DNA of 64,000 nt from an uncultured Myxococcales bacterium. GTDB lineage: Bacteria > Myxococcota_A > UBA9042 > DTJE01. The notes beneath the pieces were generated by a model that saw only the letters and a program-made list of their open reading frames with translations, ran no database searches and was not told the origin of the DNA. How positions within the stretch are numbered: position 1 is the first letter of the stretch; each line of letters starts with the position of its first letter. The stretch spans positions 62,001 through 126,000 of the forward strand of contig CAIZWN010000079.1 of NCBI GenBank assembly GCA_903936705.1. The letters are read 5' to 3'. Both the position numbers and the translations under genes were made by a program. Positions 34,949 through 44,417 of this stretch are shown one piece after another.

Positions 34949-37900
34949 TCATGGCATGGGCTTCAGACAGCGGGCCCCGAGGAGCGCGAAGCGGCTGCCC
35001 GGCGAGACGCGGTCGCGATCCGACGACCGCATGCGCGACGCGTCGCCGTCGAAACCGCCGCCACGGAGAACGCGGTAGACGCCGGTGGGCGAAACCCACG
35101 CGCTGCCATCCATGGGCGCTCCGGTGTAATTTGGGTGGTACCAATCCTCGACCCACTCATACACGTTTCCTGCCATATCCAACGCCCCGCTCCAGGACAC
35201 GCCAGCCGTCTTTGACCCTTCAGCAAGAGTCCCTCCTGAACTGCACCCATACCCTGCCGTCGTTCCGGCCTCGTTGAAGACCGCAGTAGTATTCGCGCAC
35301 GTCGGCGCAGGAGTATCTCCCCATGGGTACTTCCGGTGCGTCGGACCAGTCGCCGCGTATTCCCACTCAGCCTCGGACGGCCGACGGCCACCCAGCCACG
35401 TGCATACCGCTCCCGCCTGGGCCCATGTCAGCCCATTCTGAGGATGAGTCGAACGGCCATTAGCCGAGGTGTTCGTCCCCTGCGTCATAGGGAAGCCATC
35501 CGCACTTGGTGGCGTACAAGTCCCGGGCAACGCCGCCTGGCAAGCTTCGTACTGAAGGACGGTCACCTCGTACTTCCCCATCAGGTAACCGGACGCGAAC
35601 GTCACCGAATGATTTGGGTCCTCTTCGGTGCTACGTGGAGATTCGGTCGATGGCGATCCCATCGTGAACGAACCCGCCGGAACGTGGACCCACACATCCC
35701 ACTGCTTCCAGCCAGTGGTATCAACGTTCGCGTATTCGCAATGTTCCTGGGAATTGCACGTGGCAATGTAGCCAGACACGGTCGGGCAGGCGATGCCGCC
35801 GCATGTTGACCTCGAAGTACGCAGCCCCAGGTGGTACATGCGGGCGCCCGAGATGAAGCGGAGGCCACGGTCGGCAGCCCGGATGCGCCCGGCGCTTCCG
35901 GACCAGCCCCCGCCACGAAGCACCGGGCCCGAGCCCGACGTGGCGCCCGTTGGATCCGTCACCGTCCCTGGATACGTCCCGTACAAATCCCCAGTCCACT
36001 CCCAAACGTTCCCTAGCATGTCGTACAGACCCCACGCGTTCGGCGTCTTGCCCTTAACTGCCTGAGTCTTACTGGCAGAGTTCCCATAGAACCAGGCAAT
36101 CGTGTCAAGGACCGTGTTTGGCTGTTCGTATCCAATCAACGTACTTGTCCCGTTGTATGTCCCGGTCGTCGTCCCTGCCCTCGCTGCATACTCCCACTCC
36201 GATTCCGTTGGCAGGCGGTAGCCCGTGCAGGTGAGTCCCGCAAACGTTACCCCGGTACAGGTGTATCCCGACACCCCGGGAGTTCCCGTGCACCCTGTTA
36301 ACGTGTAGCACTGCGTCAACCCCTGGTTTGACGACAGTTGGTTGCAGTACGCTATTGAGTCCCACCAGGACACCTTTTCAACCGGGCAGTCGCTCCCGCA
36401 TGTCGAGAAGGACGACGGGTTGTTACCCATCAATGCCTGCCATTCACCCTGCGTTACCTCTGTCGCCTTCAGGCAGAATGACTTGGAGATCGTTACCTGA
36501 TGCTCGGTCTCATCGGCGTAACGCCCTGGTTCCGTTGTCGGAGACCCCATCGTAAACATCCCGGACGGAACTAAAACGTATCCATCGGGGCATCCGCCAA
36601 TTCCATTGCACGCACCTGCCGTGCACCCGTACTGGCACGTCTGCGCCAAGGCCCCCATGTTCCCGCAACTGTTGTACCAATAAACGCTCCCGCCTGAACA
36701 TGCCTTGTGGTCGTTCGCGTTGCAGCACGTACCAGAAACGCACCCGCCGCCGGTGCCACAGGATGTGCCATCGGTCGCGTTGCTCCATGCGGTCGAACCA
36801 TTGGTCGTCGTGCATACCTTGCACGCGTCCGTCCCGTTCGCGGCGCCCTCTGCATAACATGTCCCGGCAATCAGGCAATTCCCTGACTGCAACGCACTGC
36901 TGCATCCCGTCGCCGCCGCGCAGGCGTCGGTGGTGCAGGCTCTTCCGTCATTGCACGACGATACCGCGCCGCCCAACGTGCACTGTCCGCCAGCGCAGGT
37001 CAGAGGCGCCTTCCAATCCAAGCCGTTGCAGGAAGCGGCCATACACTGACCGCCGTCCGCGATGCTGCTCCACGCGTCCGTGCCGCTTGCGGTAACGCAG
37101 TTCTGGCATGTGTTGACCGGGTTGGGCTGGGCCTCGCCATAACATGTCCCGCCGATCAGGCAATAGCTGTCCTGCAATGCGTTCGCGCAACCCCCCGCGC
37201 TGCACGAGTCGGTCGTGCAAGCCTTGCTGTCGTCGCACGACGAAACCGCACCGCCCACGGTGCATTGCCCAGATGAGCATGTGCGTGGTGCCGTCCAGTT
37301 CAATGCCGTGCAGGACGCAGCCTGGCATTGCGTCCCGTCTGTCACGCTGCCCCACGTGGTCGTGCCCTGTGCCGTCTTGCACGCCTGGCATGCATTTCCG
37401 ACGTTGATCGTGCCTTCGGCATAGCACGTCCCTCCGATCAGGCAGTTTCCCGACTGTATCGTCGCGCTGCATCCAGTCACCGCCGCGCACGCATCGGTCG
37501 TGCACGTCTTGCCGTCGTCGCACGACTGTACCGCACCGCCTGCCGTGCACTGACCAGAGAAGCACGTCTTCGCGGCAATCCACGTCATGCCCGCGCATGT
37601 GCTTGACTGGCATTGCGCCCCGTCGTCGCGATTGCTGTAAGCCGTGACGCTCTTCGAAGGAATACACGCCTGGCAGGCGTTGCCGAGGTTCGCGGTGCCC
37701 TCGGCAATGCAGGCACCTCCGATCACACAAAATCCGACGATCACGCCGTTACTGCAGCTTCCGGTAGCGGGATTGCACATGTCGGTCGTGCACGCTAGGC
37801 CGTCGTTACATCTTAACGGATAGGAACATCCACCTGTAAGGGGATTGCACGTGTCGGTTGTACAGAGGTCGCCGTCACCGCACTTCACGGAATGGACGCA

Positions 37901-40900
37901 CCCACCTGAGTAATGGTTACACGAATCGGTTGTACAGGGGTCGCCGTCGTCACAGCCGTTTACGCTATGTAGGCAATCGCCGGACACGATGTCACACCAA
38001 TCATTCGTACATTGGTTCCCGTCGTCGCAGGACTGGGGCTCGTTTCGACAACCGGATCCTGAACTGCATGCATCCGAGGTACACGCTTTCCCGTCATCGC
38101 ACGACTGCGTCCCGCCGCCTACCGAGCATGCCCCTGTCAGGCACGACTTCGCTGACGTGAACTGCAGCAGGTTGCACGTACCGGCGCCACATGCGGTCCC
38201 GTCCGTCGCGTTGCTCCACTCGGAAGTGCTGGGCGTCGATGCGCACACCTTGCACGCGTTGACCGGGTTCAACTGGCCCTCGGCCCAGCACGTCCCGGCG
38301 ATCAGGCACTGCCCGGCCTGCAGCACGTTACCGCACCCCTTTACCGCGTCGCACGTGTCGTTGGTGCACGCCTTCCCGTCGTCGCAGCCAGTGGTCGCTC
38401 CACCCGTCGTACACAGCCCCGACTGGCACATCTTGGCGGCAGACCACGTCAGCCCTGCACATGCACTGGCCAGACACTGGATCCCGTTCGCCAGGGGACT
38501 CCAGGACGACGTACTCGTGGCCACGGTGCACGCCTCGCAGGCGTTGCCTGGGTTCAAAGCGCCCCCGGCACGGCAGATCCCTCCGATCAGGCAGTTCCCC
38601 GCCTGAAGGGTGTTGCTGCAACCGGTCGCCGCGCCACACGCATCCGTCGTGCACGTCTTCGCGTCGTCGCACGATGACGTCCCGCCGCCACCCGTGCACT
38701 GCCCGGCCGCGCACGTCCTGGGCGTCGTCCACGTCAGTCCCGTGCAAGACCCCGCCAGACACTGTGTCCCGTCGGTCACGCTGCTCCACGCCGACGCGCT
38801 GCGCGTCGCATCGCATACCTGGCACGCGTTGGATGGATTCGGCTGCCCGTTTGCCCAACACGTCCCGTCGATCAGGCAGTTCCCCGCCGCCAGCGTATTG
38901 CTGCAGCCTCCCGAGGCGCTGCACGCGTCCGCCGTACATCCCTTCCCGTCGTCGCACGATGCAATCCCGCCGCCCACCGTGCATTGCGCGGCCGAACACG
39001 ACCGCGGCGCCGTCCACGTCAGCCCCGCACACGATCCTGCCGCGCACTGCGTACCGTTCGACAGGCCCGTCCACGACGTTGTCGCGCTGGACGGAGTGCA
39101 CACGTTGCACGCGTTCGACGGGTTCAACTGCCCCGACGCATAGCATGTCCCCGACACCAGGCAGAAGCCCGCCGAAAGCGTGCTGGTGCACCCCGTCGTC
39201 GCATCGCACACGTCCGCCGTGCACTCCTTTCCATCGTCGCAGTTGCTGGTGACCAGACTGCCGCACTGCCCTGTTTGGCAGGTCCTGGCATGCGACCACA
39301 CCAGCCCGTCGCAGGACGACGCAACGCACGTCACGCCGTCGGTCAGATTGCTCCAGCCCAGGGTCGCCCGCGCGATGTCGCATTTCTGGCAGCCGTTCGT
39401 CGGGTGCATCTGGCCGTTCGTCCGGCACGTCCCGTCGATCAGGCAGTTGCCAGCCACCAGCGCGTTCCCGCAACCCGTCGCAGCCGTGCAGGTGTCAGCC
39501 GTGCAGGTCTTGCCGTCGTCGCAGTTCGATAGCGCGCCGCCCCCGGTGCACTGCCCCGTAACGCATGTCCTTGCCGCGTTCCACGAAAGCCCGGTGCAGG
39601 TACTTGCCAGACACACCGTCCCGTCACCGGCGTTCGACCACGACGTCGTGCTGGTACCAGGCGTGCAGACCAGGCATGGGTTGGTCGGGTTCGCCTGCGC
39701 CTCGGCAAAGCACTGCCCGTCGATGAGGCATGTCGCGGCCTTCAACGCCGTGCTGCACCCCGCCGCCACGTCGCACACGTCCGTCGTGCACGTCTTGCCG
39801 TCGTCGCACGACTGCAGCGCGCCGCCTCCCGAACACTGCCCCGACGCGCACGTCCGGGGCCTGGTCCACGAAAGTCCCACACAGGCCCCGGCAAGGCACT
39901 GAGTACCATCGTCCCGCCACGACCATGCCGTTGCGCTGGATCCCGTCTGGCACAACTGGCACGCGTTGCCGGGATTCGCCTGCGCCTGGGCATAGCACGT
40001 TCCCGAAATCAGGCACTGCCCCGCCTGCAGCACGTTGCTGCATCCGGTTGCCGATGCGCATGCATCCGTGGTGCACGCCTTGCCGTCATCGCACGACTGC
40101 GTAGCACCGCCAGCAGTGCACTGCCCGGTCACGCACGTCTTCTGGGTCGTGAATGTCAGGCCAGTGCATGACGACGACGCACACTGCGTCGCGTCCGCCA
40201 CGTTCGTCCACGCCAAGGTTCCCTGCGCCGATGTGCATGCCTGGCACACGTTCGCAGGGTTTGCCTGCCCGTCCGCAAAACACGTTGCCCCGATCAGACA
40301 ACGCTGCGCCTGCAGCGTGTTCCCACACCCCGCGACCGGATCGCACGAATCGGTCGTGCAGGTCCTGCCGTCGTCGCACGACCGCACGGCACCACCAGCG
40401 GTGCACTGCCCCGAAACGCAGGTTCTGGACGCCGTCCACGACAAACCGGTACACGTCCCCGCAGCGCACTGCGCCCCGTCTTCGCGAGTCGTCCACGCCG
40501 TCGTGCTGCTGGCAGTCACGCACGCCTGGCATCCGTTGCCCGGGTTCGCCTGCCCTTCCCCGTAACACACCCCGCCGATCAGGCACTGCCCCTGCTTCAG
40601 GACGTTGCCGCACCCCGTGCCAACTGCGCAGGTGTCCGTCGTACAAGTCTTGCCGTCATCGCACGACTGCAAGGTACCGCCGACACTGCACGACCCGTAA
40701 AGGCAGGTCATGCTGGATGTGAAGTCCAGTGCCGAACACGACGACGCAACGCACTGCGTCCCGTCCGCGATGCTGGTCCAAGAGGACGTCGCCTTTGCGA
40801 CGTCGCACAACTGGCACGCGCTGGCAGGATTCGTCTGGCCCACGCCAACGCACACCCCGTCGATAAGGCAGTTCCCCGCCACAAGCGAGTTGCCGCACCC

Positions 40901-43900
40901 GGTCGCAGCACTGCACGCATCCGTCGTGCACGCCTTCCCGTCGTCACAGTTCCGGCTGCCGCCCCCTCCGGTGCACTCACCCCCCACGCACGACTGCGCA
41001 GACGTGAAGACCTTGCCAGCGCAGTTCCCGGATCCGCACACCGTCCCGTCCAGCACATCCGTCCAGGCCAGTGCGTCCACAACCGGAGCGCACACATGGC
41101 ACGCGTTCCCGATGCTGGCCTCGCCGGCAACCAAGCATGTCCCGCCGATCAGACAGTTTCCCGCCTGCACCAGATTGCTGCACCCCGTGGCCGGGACGCA
41201 CGCGTCGGTCGTGCACGCCTTCGAGTCCTCGCATGAAACCGGCGTCCCCGCAGCCCCGCACCAGCCGGACTCGCACGTCCGCCGCGGCGTCCACTGCAGT
41301 CCCGCGCACCCACTGGCCACGCACTCGGTCCCGTCAACCGCGTCCTTCCAGGCGCCCGGGCTGCCCACGGCGTCGCAAGTCTGGCAGGGATTTTCAGGGT
41401 TCTTGGCATGGTCCGCGTAACACGCCCCGTCGATCCGGCAGGACCCGGCCTGAAGGACGTTGCTGCACCCCGTGGCGTTACTGCACGCGTCAGCCGTGCA
41501 CGACAACCCGTCGTCACACCCCTGCAGTTCGCCTCCACCGGCGCACTGCCCGACGTCGCACGTCCGCGGCCTGGTCCACTCCATGCCCAGGCACGAAGGC
41601 GCCCCGCAAGGCGTGCCGGGAACCGCGTCCGTCCAGCCCGTCGCCGACACCGTCGCCGCACACGATCGGCACACGCTGGACGGGTCAGCCTGGCCATCCG
41701 TCGCACAGTCTCCACCAATCGCGCAGTACCCGGTCTCGACTTCGTGGCCGCACCCCGTTGTCGCGGAACACTCGTCCTGCGTGCAGGAAACCCCGTCATC
41801 GCACCACTCGGTCTGCCCACCACCGGAGCATGTCCCGGATTCGCACGTTTTTGCAGCCGTCCACGTGGTCACCGCACACGACCCCGACACGCACACAGTC
41901 TTGTTGGCCACCGCCGTCCAGGCCGTCGCATCGAAGGTCGATGCACACGCCTCGCATGGATTCGCGGGATTCAACCCGTTGTCATCCCAGCATGCCCCGG
42001 CGATCAGGCACATTCCGGCCGCAACCTGGTGCCCGCACCCGGTTTCCTCGTCGCACGAGTCGGCCGTGCACTCGATACCGTCATCGCATGGCTGTACCTG
42101 GCCGTCGCCCGTACAGGCGCCCGACACGCACGACCGGGGCGTCGTCCACACCAGCTCGGCGCACGACCCGGACAGGCACCACGCGCCGTCCTCGGCGTCA
42201 CTCCACGCCGACGAACTTTCCGATGCGCGACACACCTGACAAGGGTCTGCTGGATCCGCCTGACCCGCATCGAAACACGCTCCGGCGATCAGGCAGGCCC
42301 CCTGCTGCAGCACGCTGCCACACCCAGTCGTGGCATCGCACGTGTCCGTGGTGCACGACTTCCCGTCGTCGCACCCCTGCACCTGCCCGCCATCCCGGCA
42401 CTGCCCCCCGGCACACGTCTTTTTCGCCCGCCACGTCAGCCCCTCGCAGGCGCTGGCCAGGCACTCCGCCCCGTCCTTGGCGGTGCTCCACGTCGTAACG
42501 CCATTGCCGGGGGTGCACACCTCGCATCCGTTCGCAGGGTTGGCCTGGTCGGTCGCAAAACACTGGCCGGCGATCAGGCAGAAGCCAGGCTTCAGAACGC
42601 TGCTGCACCCCGTGAATGCATTACACGCGTCGGTCGTGCACGAAAGCCCGTCGTCGCAGTTCCCAGCCGCCCCAGCCGGGCACACTCCCGACAGGCATTC
42701 CCTGCCTTCCGTCCAGGAAAGCCCGGCACACGACGGCATCTTGCAAACGGTCCCGTCATCCAGTTCGGACCACTCCTGCGTGCCGCGCATGATGTCGCAC
42801 ACCTTGCACGCGTTCAGCGGATTCGGCTGGCCGTCGTACCGACACACCCCGCCTATCAGGCAATAGCCGTCCTGCAGCGCACTGGAACAGCCCCCGTCCG
42901 GATTGCATCCGTCGATCGTGCATGCCCGCGCATCGTCGCAGTTCTGGGTGGCTCCGCCCCCGGTGCACGTGCCCTGCAGGCAGGTCTCGGGCTGGGTCCA
43001 CCAGGATCCGACGCACGACCCGCTGGCGCACCGCACGCCGTCCCCAAGCACCGTCCAGGCCACGTCGCTGGCCAGCGGGTTGCACGCCTCGCACGCGTTC
43101 AAGGGATTCGTGTTCCAGTCCGACCGGCACACCCCAAGGATCAGGCACTTGCCTGGCAACACCGGGTTCATGCACCCGACTGACGGCTCGCACTCGTCGG
43201 CCGTGCAGGAAATCCCGTCGTCGCAGTCCTGCATCCCGCCGCCCGCCGTGCACTGCCCCGAAACGCAGGTCTTGCCCTGCTTCCACACTCCTTCCGTGCA
43301 CGTAGAAGGGTCGCACACGACCCCGTCAGTGGCAGCGCTCCACACGGTAGGACCAGCAACGTGCGAACACACCTGGCACGCATTGCCCGGGTCCGGCTGG
43401 CCTTCGCCACGGCACTCGCCCCCGACAAGACACCACCCCTCCAGCACCTCGTGCTGGCACCCCTTGGCCGCACTGCAAGTGTCGGACGTGCACTCCAGCC
43501 TGTCGTCGCACGACCGGCTGGTGCTGGCACCAGTGCACTCACCCGAATCGCAACTCTTCGCTGTCGTGTAAACCTCGCCCTGACACGACCCTGGTCCGCA
43601 GGGGTCTCCGTCTTCGCGGACGGTCCACAACTCCTTGTTCAGTTCTGTCCGGCACCACTCGCACAGTCTCGACGGGTTTTCATCGCCCTCGCCACGACAC
43701 GTTCCGTCGATCAGGCAGAAGGCGGGCTGCAGCGGATTCGTACAGCCACCAATGCCGTCGCACACGTCATCGGTGCACGCCTGCCCGTCCGAACACGAGA
43801 AGGACGTTCCCTTGCAACCGGCGTCACCGGTTCCACCCGCCGCGCACGAGTCGTTCTTTGTGCAGGCGTCCTGGTCGTCGCACAGCTTGCCCACGACGTA

Positions 43901-44392
43901 CGTCCAGACAACAGTGGCCTTTGTCGGATCGCAGGTCAGGCACTTGCCCTGGTTCGCCCCCGACGCCACGCACGACCCGTTGATCAGGCACCAATCGGCC
44001 TGCAGAACATGCGTGCACCCGGTCAACCCGCAAACATCGGTAGTGCACGGAATCTGGTCATCGCATTCCGAAACATCCCAGCACGTCCGTGGAACGTCCC
44101 CCTTGTCCACGTCGAACGCCGACACGTCGGAAAAGCAGGTCAAACAGATCTCGCTGTCCATGCGTGCGTCGGCACAGGCCCCGCAAACGTCCTCGTCGTC
44201 GTTCGCGTCGAACCGATCGAGGTCATCCACATCGAACGGATCCGGGATATCGAGGTCTGCCGCGTCTGCCCCGTCCACCGCGACCTCGTCCCCGGTATCG
44301 CGCGCAACATCAGGAGCTGCAGGCATTGTGGGTATGGTCCAGCACCCGGCAATCGCCGTCGCCAGAACCATCACCAGTAAAACGGTTCGCAT
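34949..44392 (-). CDS. Giant lipoprotein: ~25 tandem 12-Cys repeats plus two FGE-like domains
   Basis: The 3147-residue protein begins MRTVLLVMVLATAIAGC, a textbook lipobox (IAGC), then an acidic Asp-rich spacer to about residue 105. Residues about 110-2550 are tandem units of about 95 residues, each with twelve cysteines, pattern CDDGKxCTTDxC..TGC..xLxxGxCLIxGxC, then NPxNxCxxC, W, DGTxC, C.GLxW, TC..GQC. The first units are more diverged than the middle ones. A short-unit cassette interrupts the array near 37780-38060. Two FGE-sulfatase-like domains follow, about 2600-2865 (VPSGMFTMGSP, RLPTESEWEYAAR, YDMLGNVWEWTGD) and 2900-3147 (VPAGSFTMGSP, RRPSEAEWEYAA, LDMAGNVYEWVEDWYH). Neither has the catalytic Cys pair. 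ATG 44413 is an alternative start. It directly follows the PEGA gene. Function unknown; most likely an extracellular disulfide-rich rod bearing binding domains. Confidence 0.88.
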   Translation of the reverse strand: MRTVLLVMVLATAIAGCWTIPTMPAAPDVARDTGDEVAVDGADAADLDIPDPFDVDDLDRFDANDDEDVCGACADARMDSEICLTCFSDVSAFDVDKGDVPRTCWDVSECDDQIPCTTDVCGLTGCTHVLQADWCLINGSCVASGANQGKCLTCDPTKATVVWTYVVGKLCDDQDACTKNDSCAAGGTGDAGCKGTSFSCSDGQACTDDVCDGIGGCTNPLQPAFCLIDGTCRGEGDENPSRLCEWCRTELNKELWTVREDGDPCGPGSCQGEVYTTAKSCDSGECTGASTSRSCDDRLECTSDTCSAAKGCQHEVLEGWCLVGGECRGEGQPDPGNACQVCSHVAGPTVWSAATDGVVCDPSTCTEGVWKQGKTCVSGQCTAGGGMQDCDDGISCTADECEPSVGCMNPVLPGKCLILGVCRSDWNTNPLNACEACNPLASDVAWTVLGDGVRCASGSCVGSWWTQPETCLQGTCTGGGATQNCDDARACTIDGCNPDGGCSSALQDGYCLIGGVCRYDGQPNPLNACKVCDIMRGTQEWSELDDGTVCKMPSCAGLSWTEGRECLSGVCPAGAAGNCDDGLSCTTDACNAFTGCSSVLKPGFCLIAGQCFATDQANPANGCEVCTPGNGVTTWSTAKDGAECLASACEGLTWRAKKTCAGGQCRDGGQVQGCDDGKSCTTDTCDATTGCGSVLQQGACLIAGACFDAGQADPADPCQVCRASESSSAWSDAEDGAWCLSGSCAELVWTTPRSCVSGACTGDGQVQPCDDGIECTADSCDEETGCGHQVAAGMCLIAGACWDDNGLNPANPCEACASTFDATAWTAVANKTVCVSGSCAVTTWTAAKTCESGTCSGGGQTEWCDDGVSCTQDECSATTGCGHEVETGYCAIGGDCATDGQADPSSVCRSCAATVSATGWTDAVPGTPCGAPSCLGMEWTRPRTCDVGQCAGGGELQGCDDGLSCTADACSNATGCSNVLQAGSCRIDGACYADHAKNPENPCQTCDAVGSPGAWKDAVDGTECVASGCAGLQWTPRRTCESGWCGAAGTPVSCEDSKACTTDACVPATGCSNLVQAGNCLIGGTCLVAGEASIGNACHVCAPVVDALAWTDVLDGTVCGSGNCAGKVFTSAQSCVGGECTGGGGSRNCDDGKACTTDACSAATGCGNSLVAGNCLIDGVCVGVGQTNPASACQLCDVAKATSSWTSIADGTQCVASSCSALDFTSSMTCLYGSCSVGGTLQSCDDGKTCTTDTCAVGTGCGNVLKQGQCLIGGVCYGEGQANPGNGCQACVTASSTTAWTTREDGAQCAAGTCTGLSWTASRTCVSGQCTAGGAVRSCDDGRTCTTDSCDPVAGCGNTLQAQRCLIGATCFADGQANPANVCQACTSAQGTLAWTNVADATQCASSSCTGLTFTTQKTCVTGQCTAGGATQSCDDGKACTTDACASATGCSNVLQAGQCLISGTCYAQAQANPGNACQLCQTGSSATAWSWRDDGTQCLAGACVGLSWTRPRTCASGQCSGGGALQSCDDGKTCTTDVCDVAAGCSTALKAATCLIDGQCFAEAQANPTNPCLVCTPGTSTTSWSNAGDGTVCLASTCTGLSWNAARTCVTGQCTGGGALSNCDDGKTCTADTCTAATGCGNALVAGNCLIDGTCRTNGQMHPTNGCQKCDIARATLGWSNLTDGVTCVASSCDGLVWSHARTCQTGQCGSLVTSNCDDGKECTADVCDATTGCTSTLSAGFCLVSGTCYASGQLNPSNACNVCTPSSATTSWTGLSNGTQCAAGSCAGLTWTAPRSCSAAQCTVGGGIASCDDGKGCTADACSASGGCSNTLAAGNCLIDGTCWANGQPNPSNACQVCDATRSASAWSSVTDGTQCLAGSCTGLTWTTPRTCAAGQCTGGGGTSSCDDAKTCTTDACGAATGCSNTLQAGNCLIGGICRAGGALNPGNACEACTVATSTSSWSPLANGIQCLASACAGLTWSAAKMCQSGLCTTGGATTGCDDGKACTNDTCDAVKGCGNVLQAGQCLIAGTCWAEGQLNPVNACKVCASTPSTSEWSNATDGTACGAGTCNLLQFTSAKSCLTGACSVGGGTQSCDDGKACTSDACSSGSGCRNEPQSCDDGNQCTNDWCDIVSGDCLHSVNGCDDGDPCTTDSCNHYSGGCVHSVKCGDGDLCTTDTCNPLTGGCSYPLRCNDGLACTTDMCNPATGSCSNGVIVGFCVIGGACIAEGTANLGNACQACIPSKSVTAYSNRDDGAQCQSSTCAGMTWIAAKTCFSGQCTAGGAVQSCDDGKTCTTDACAAVTGCSATIQSGNCLIGGTCYAEGTINVGNACQACKTAQGTTTWGSVTDGTQCQAASCTALNWTAPRTCSSGQCTVGGAVSSCDDSKACTTDSCSAGGCANALQDSYCLIGGTCYGEAQPNPVNTCQNCVTASGTDAWSSIADGGQCMAASCNGLDWKAPLTCAGGQCTLGGAVSSCNDGRACTTDACAAATGCSSALQSGNCLIAGTCYAEGAANGTDACKVCTTTNGSTAWSNATDGTSCGTGGGCVSGTCCNANDHKACSGGSVYWYNSCGNMGALAQTCQYGCTAGACNGIGGCPDGYVLVPSGMFTMGSPTTEPGRYADETEHQVTISKSFCLKATEVTQGEWQALMGNNPSSFSTCGSDCPVEKVSWWDSIAYCNQLSSNQGLTQCYTLTGCTGTPGVSGYTCTGVTFAGLTCTGYRLPTESEWEYAARAGTTTGTYNGTSTLIGYEQPNTVLDTIAWFYGNSASKTQAVKGKTPNAWGLYDMLGNVWEWTGDLYGTYPGTVTDPTGATSGSGPVLRGGGWSGSAGRIRAADRGLRFISGARMYHLGLRTSRSTCGGIACPTVSGYIATCNSQEHCEYANVDTTGWKQWDVWVHVPAGSFTMGSPSTESPRSTEEDPNHSVTFASGYLMGKYEVTVLQYEACQAALPGTCTPPSADGFPMTQGTNTSANGRSTHPQNGLTWAQAGAVCTWLGGRRPSEAEWEYAATGPTHRKYPWGDTPAPTCANTTAVFNEAGTTAGYGCSSGGTLAEGSKTAGVSWSGALDMAGNVYEWVEDWYHPNYTGAPMDGSAWVSPTGVYRVLRGGGFDGDASRMRSSDRDRVSPGSRFALLGARCLKPMP
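36735..44065 (-). repeat. Tandem 285-base coding repeat array (~25 units)
   Basis: Within the giant lipoprotein gene, units of about 285 bases (95 codons) follow head to tail. Aligning the protein at each CDDG gives about 25 long units plus one composite of short units. Units in the middle and toward the 3' half are closest to one another, suggesting recent duplication or gene conversion. Copy number may vary between strains and assemblies. Confidence 0.85.
37780..38060 (-). repeat. Short-unit cassette inside the repeat array
   Basis: Here the 95-residue unit is replaced by four or five short units of about 25 residues (CDDGNQCTNDWCD, CDDGDPCTTDSCN, CGDGDLCTTDTCN, CNDGLACTTDMCN). The DNA looks less GC-rich than the flanking units. 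The short type resembles the repeats in the CotH/lamin-tail lipoprotein at 21664-26361. Confidence 0.6.
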
Positions 44393-44417
44393 TCTCAATC
44401 CGCTCGTGCCCATGCTT

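Noticed and set aside
41408-43183. 591-codon open frame on the plus strand across the repeat array, and similar ones at 36700-44700
   Set aside because: All are antisense or frame-shifted shadows of the tandem repeats; the minus-strand frame has the lipobox, regular cysteines and known domains.
36735-44065. Tandem repeats as a possible CRISPR array
   Set aside because: Units are 285 bases, contiguous, coding and in frame; there are no unique spacers and no cas genes.
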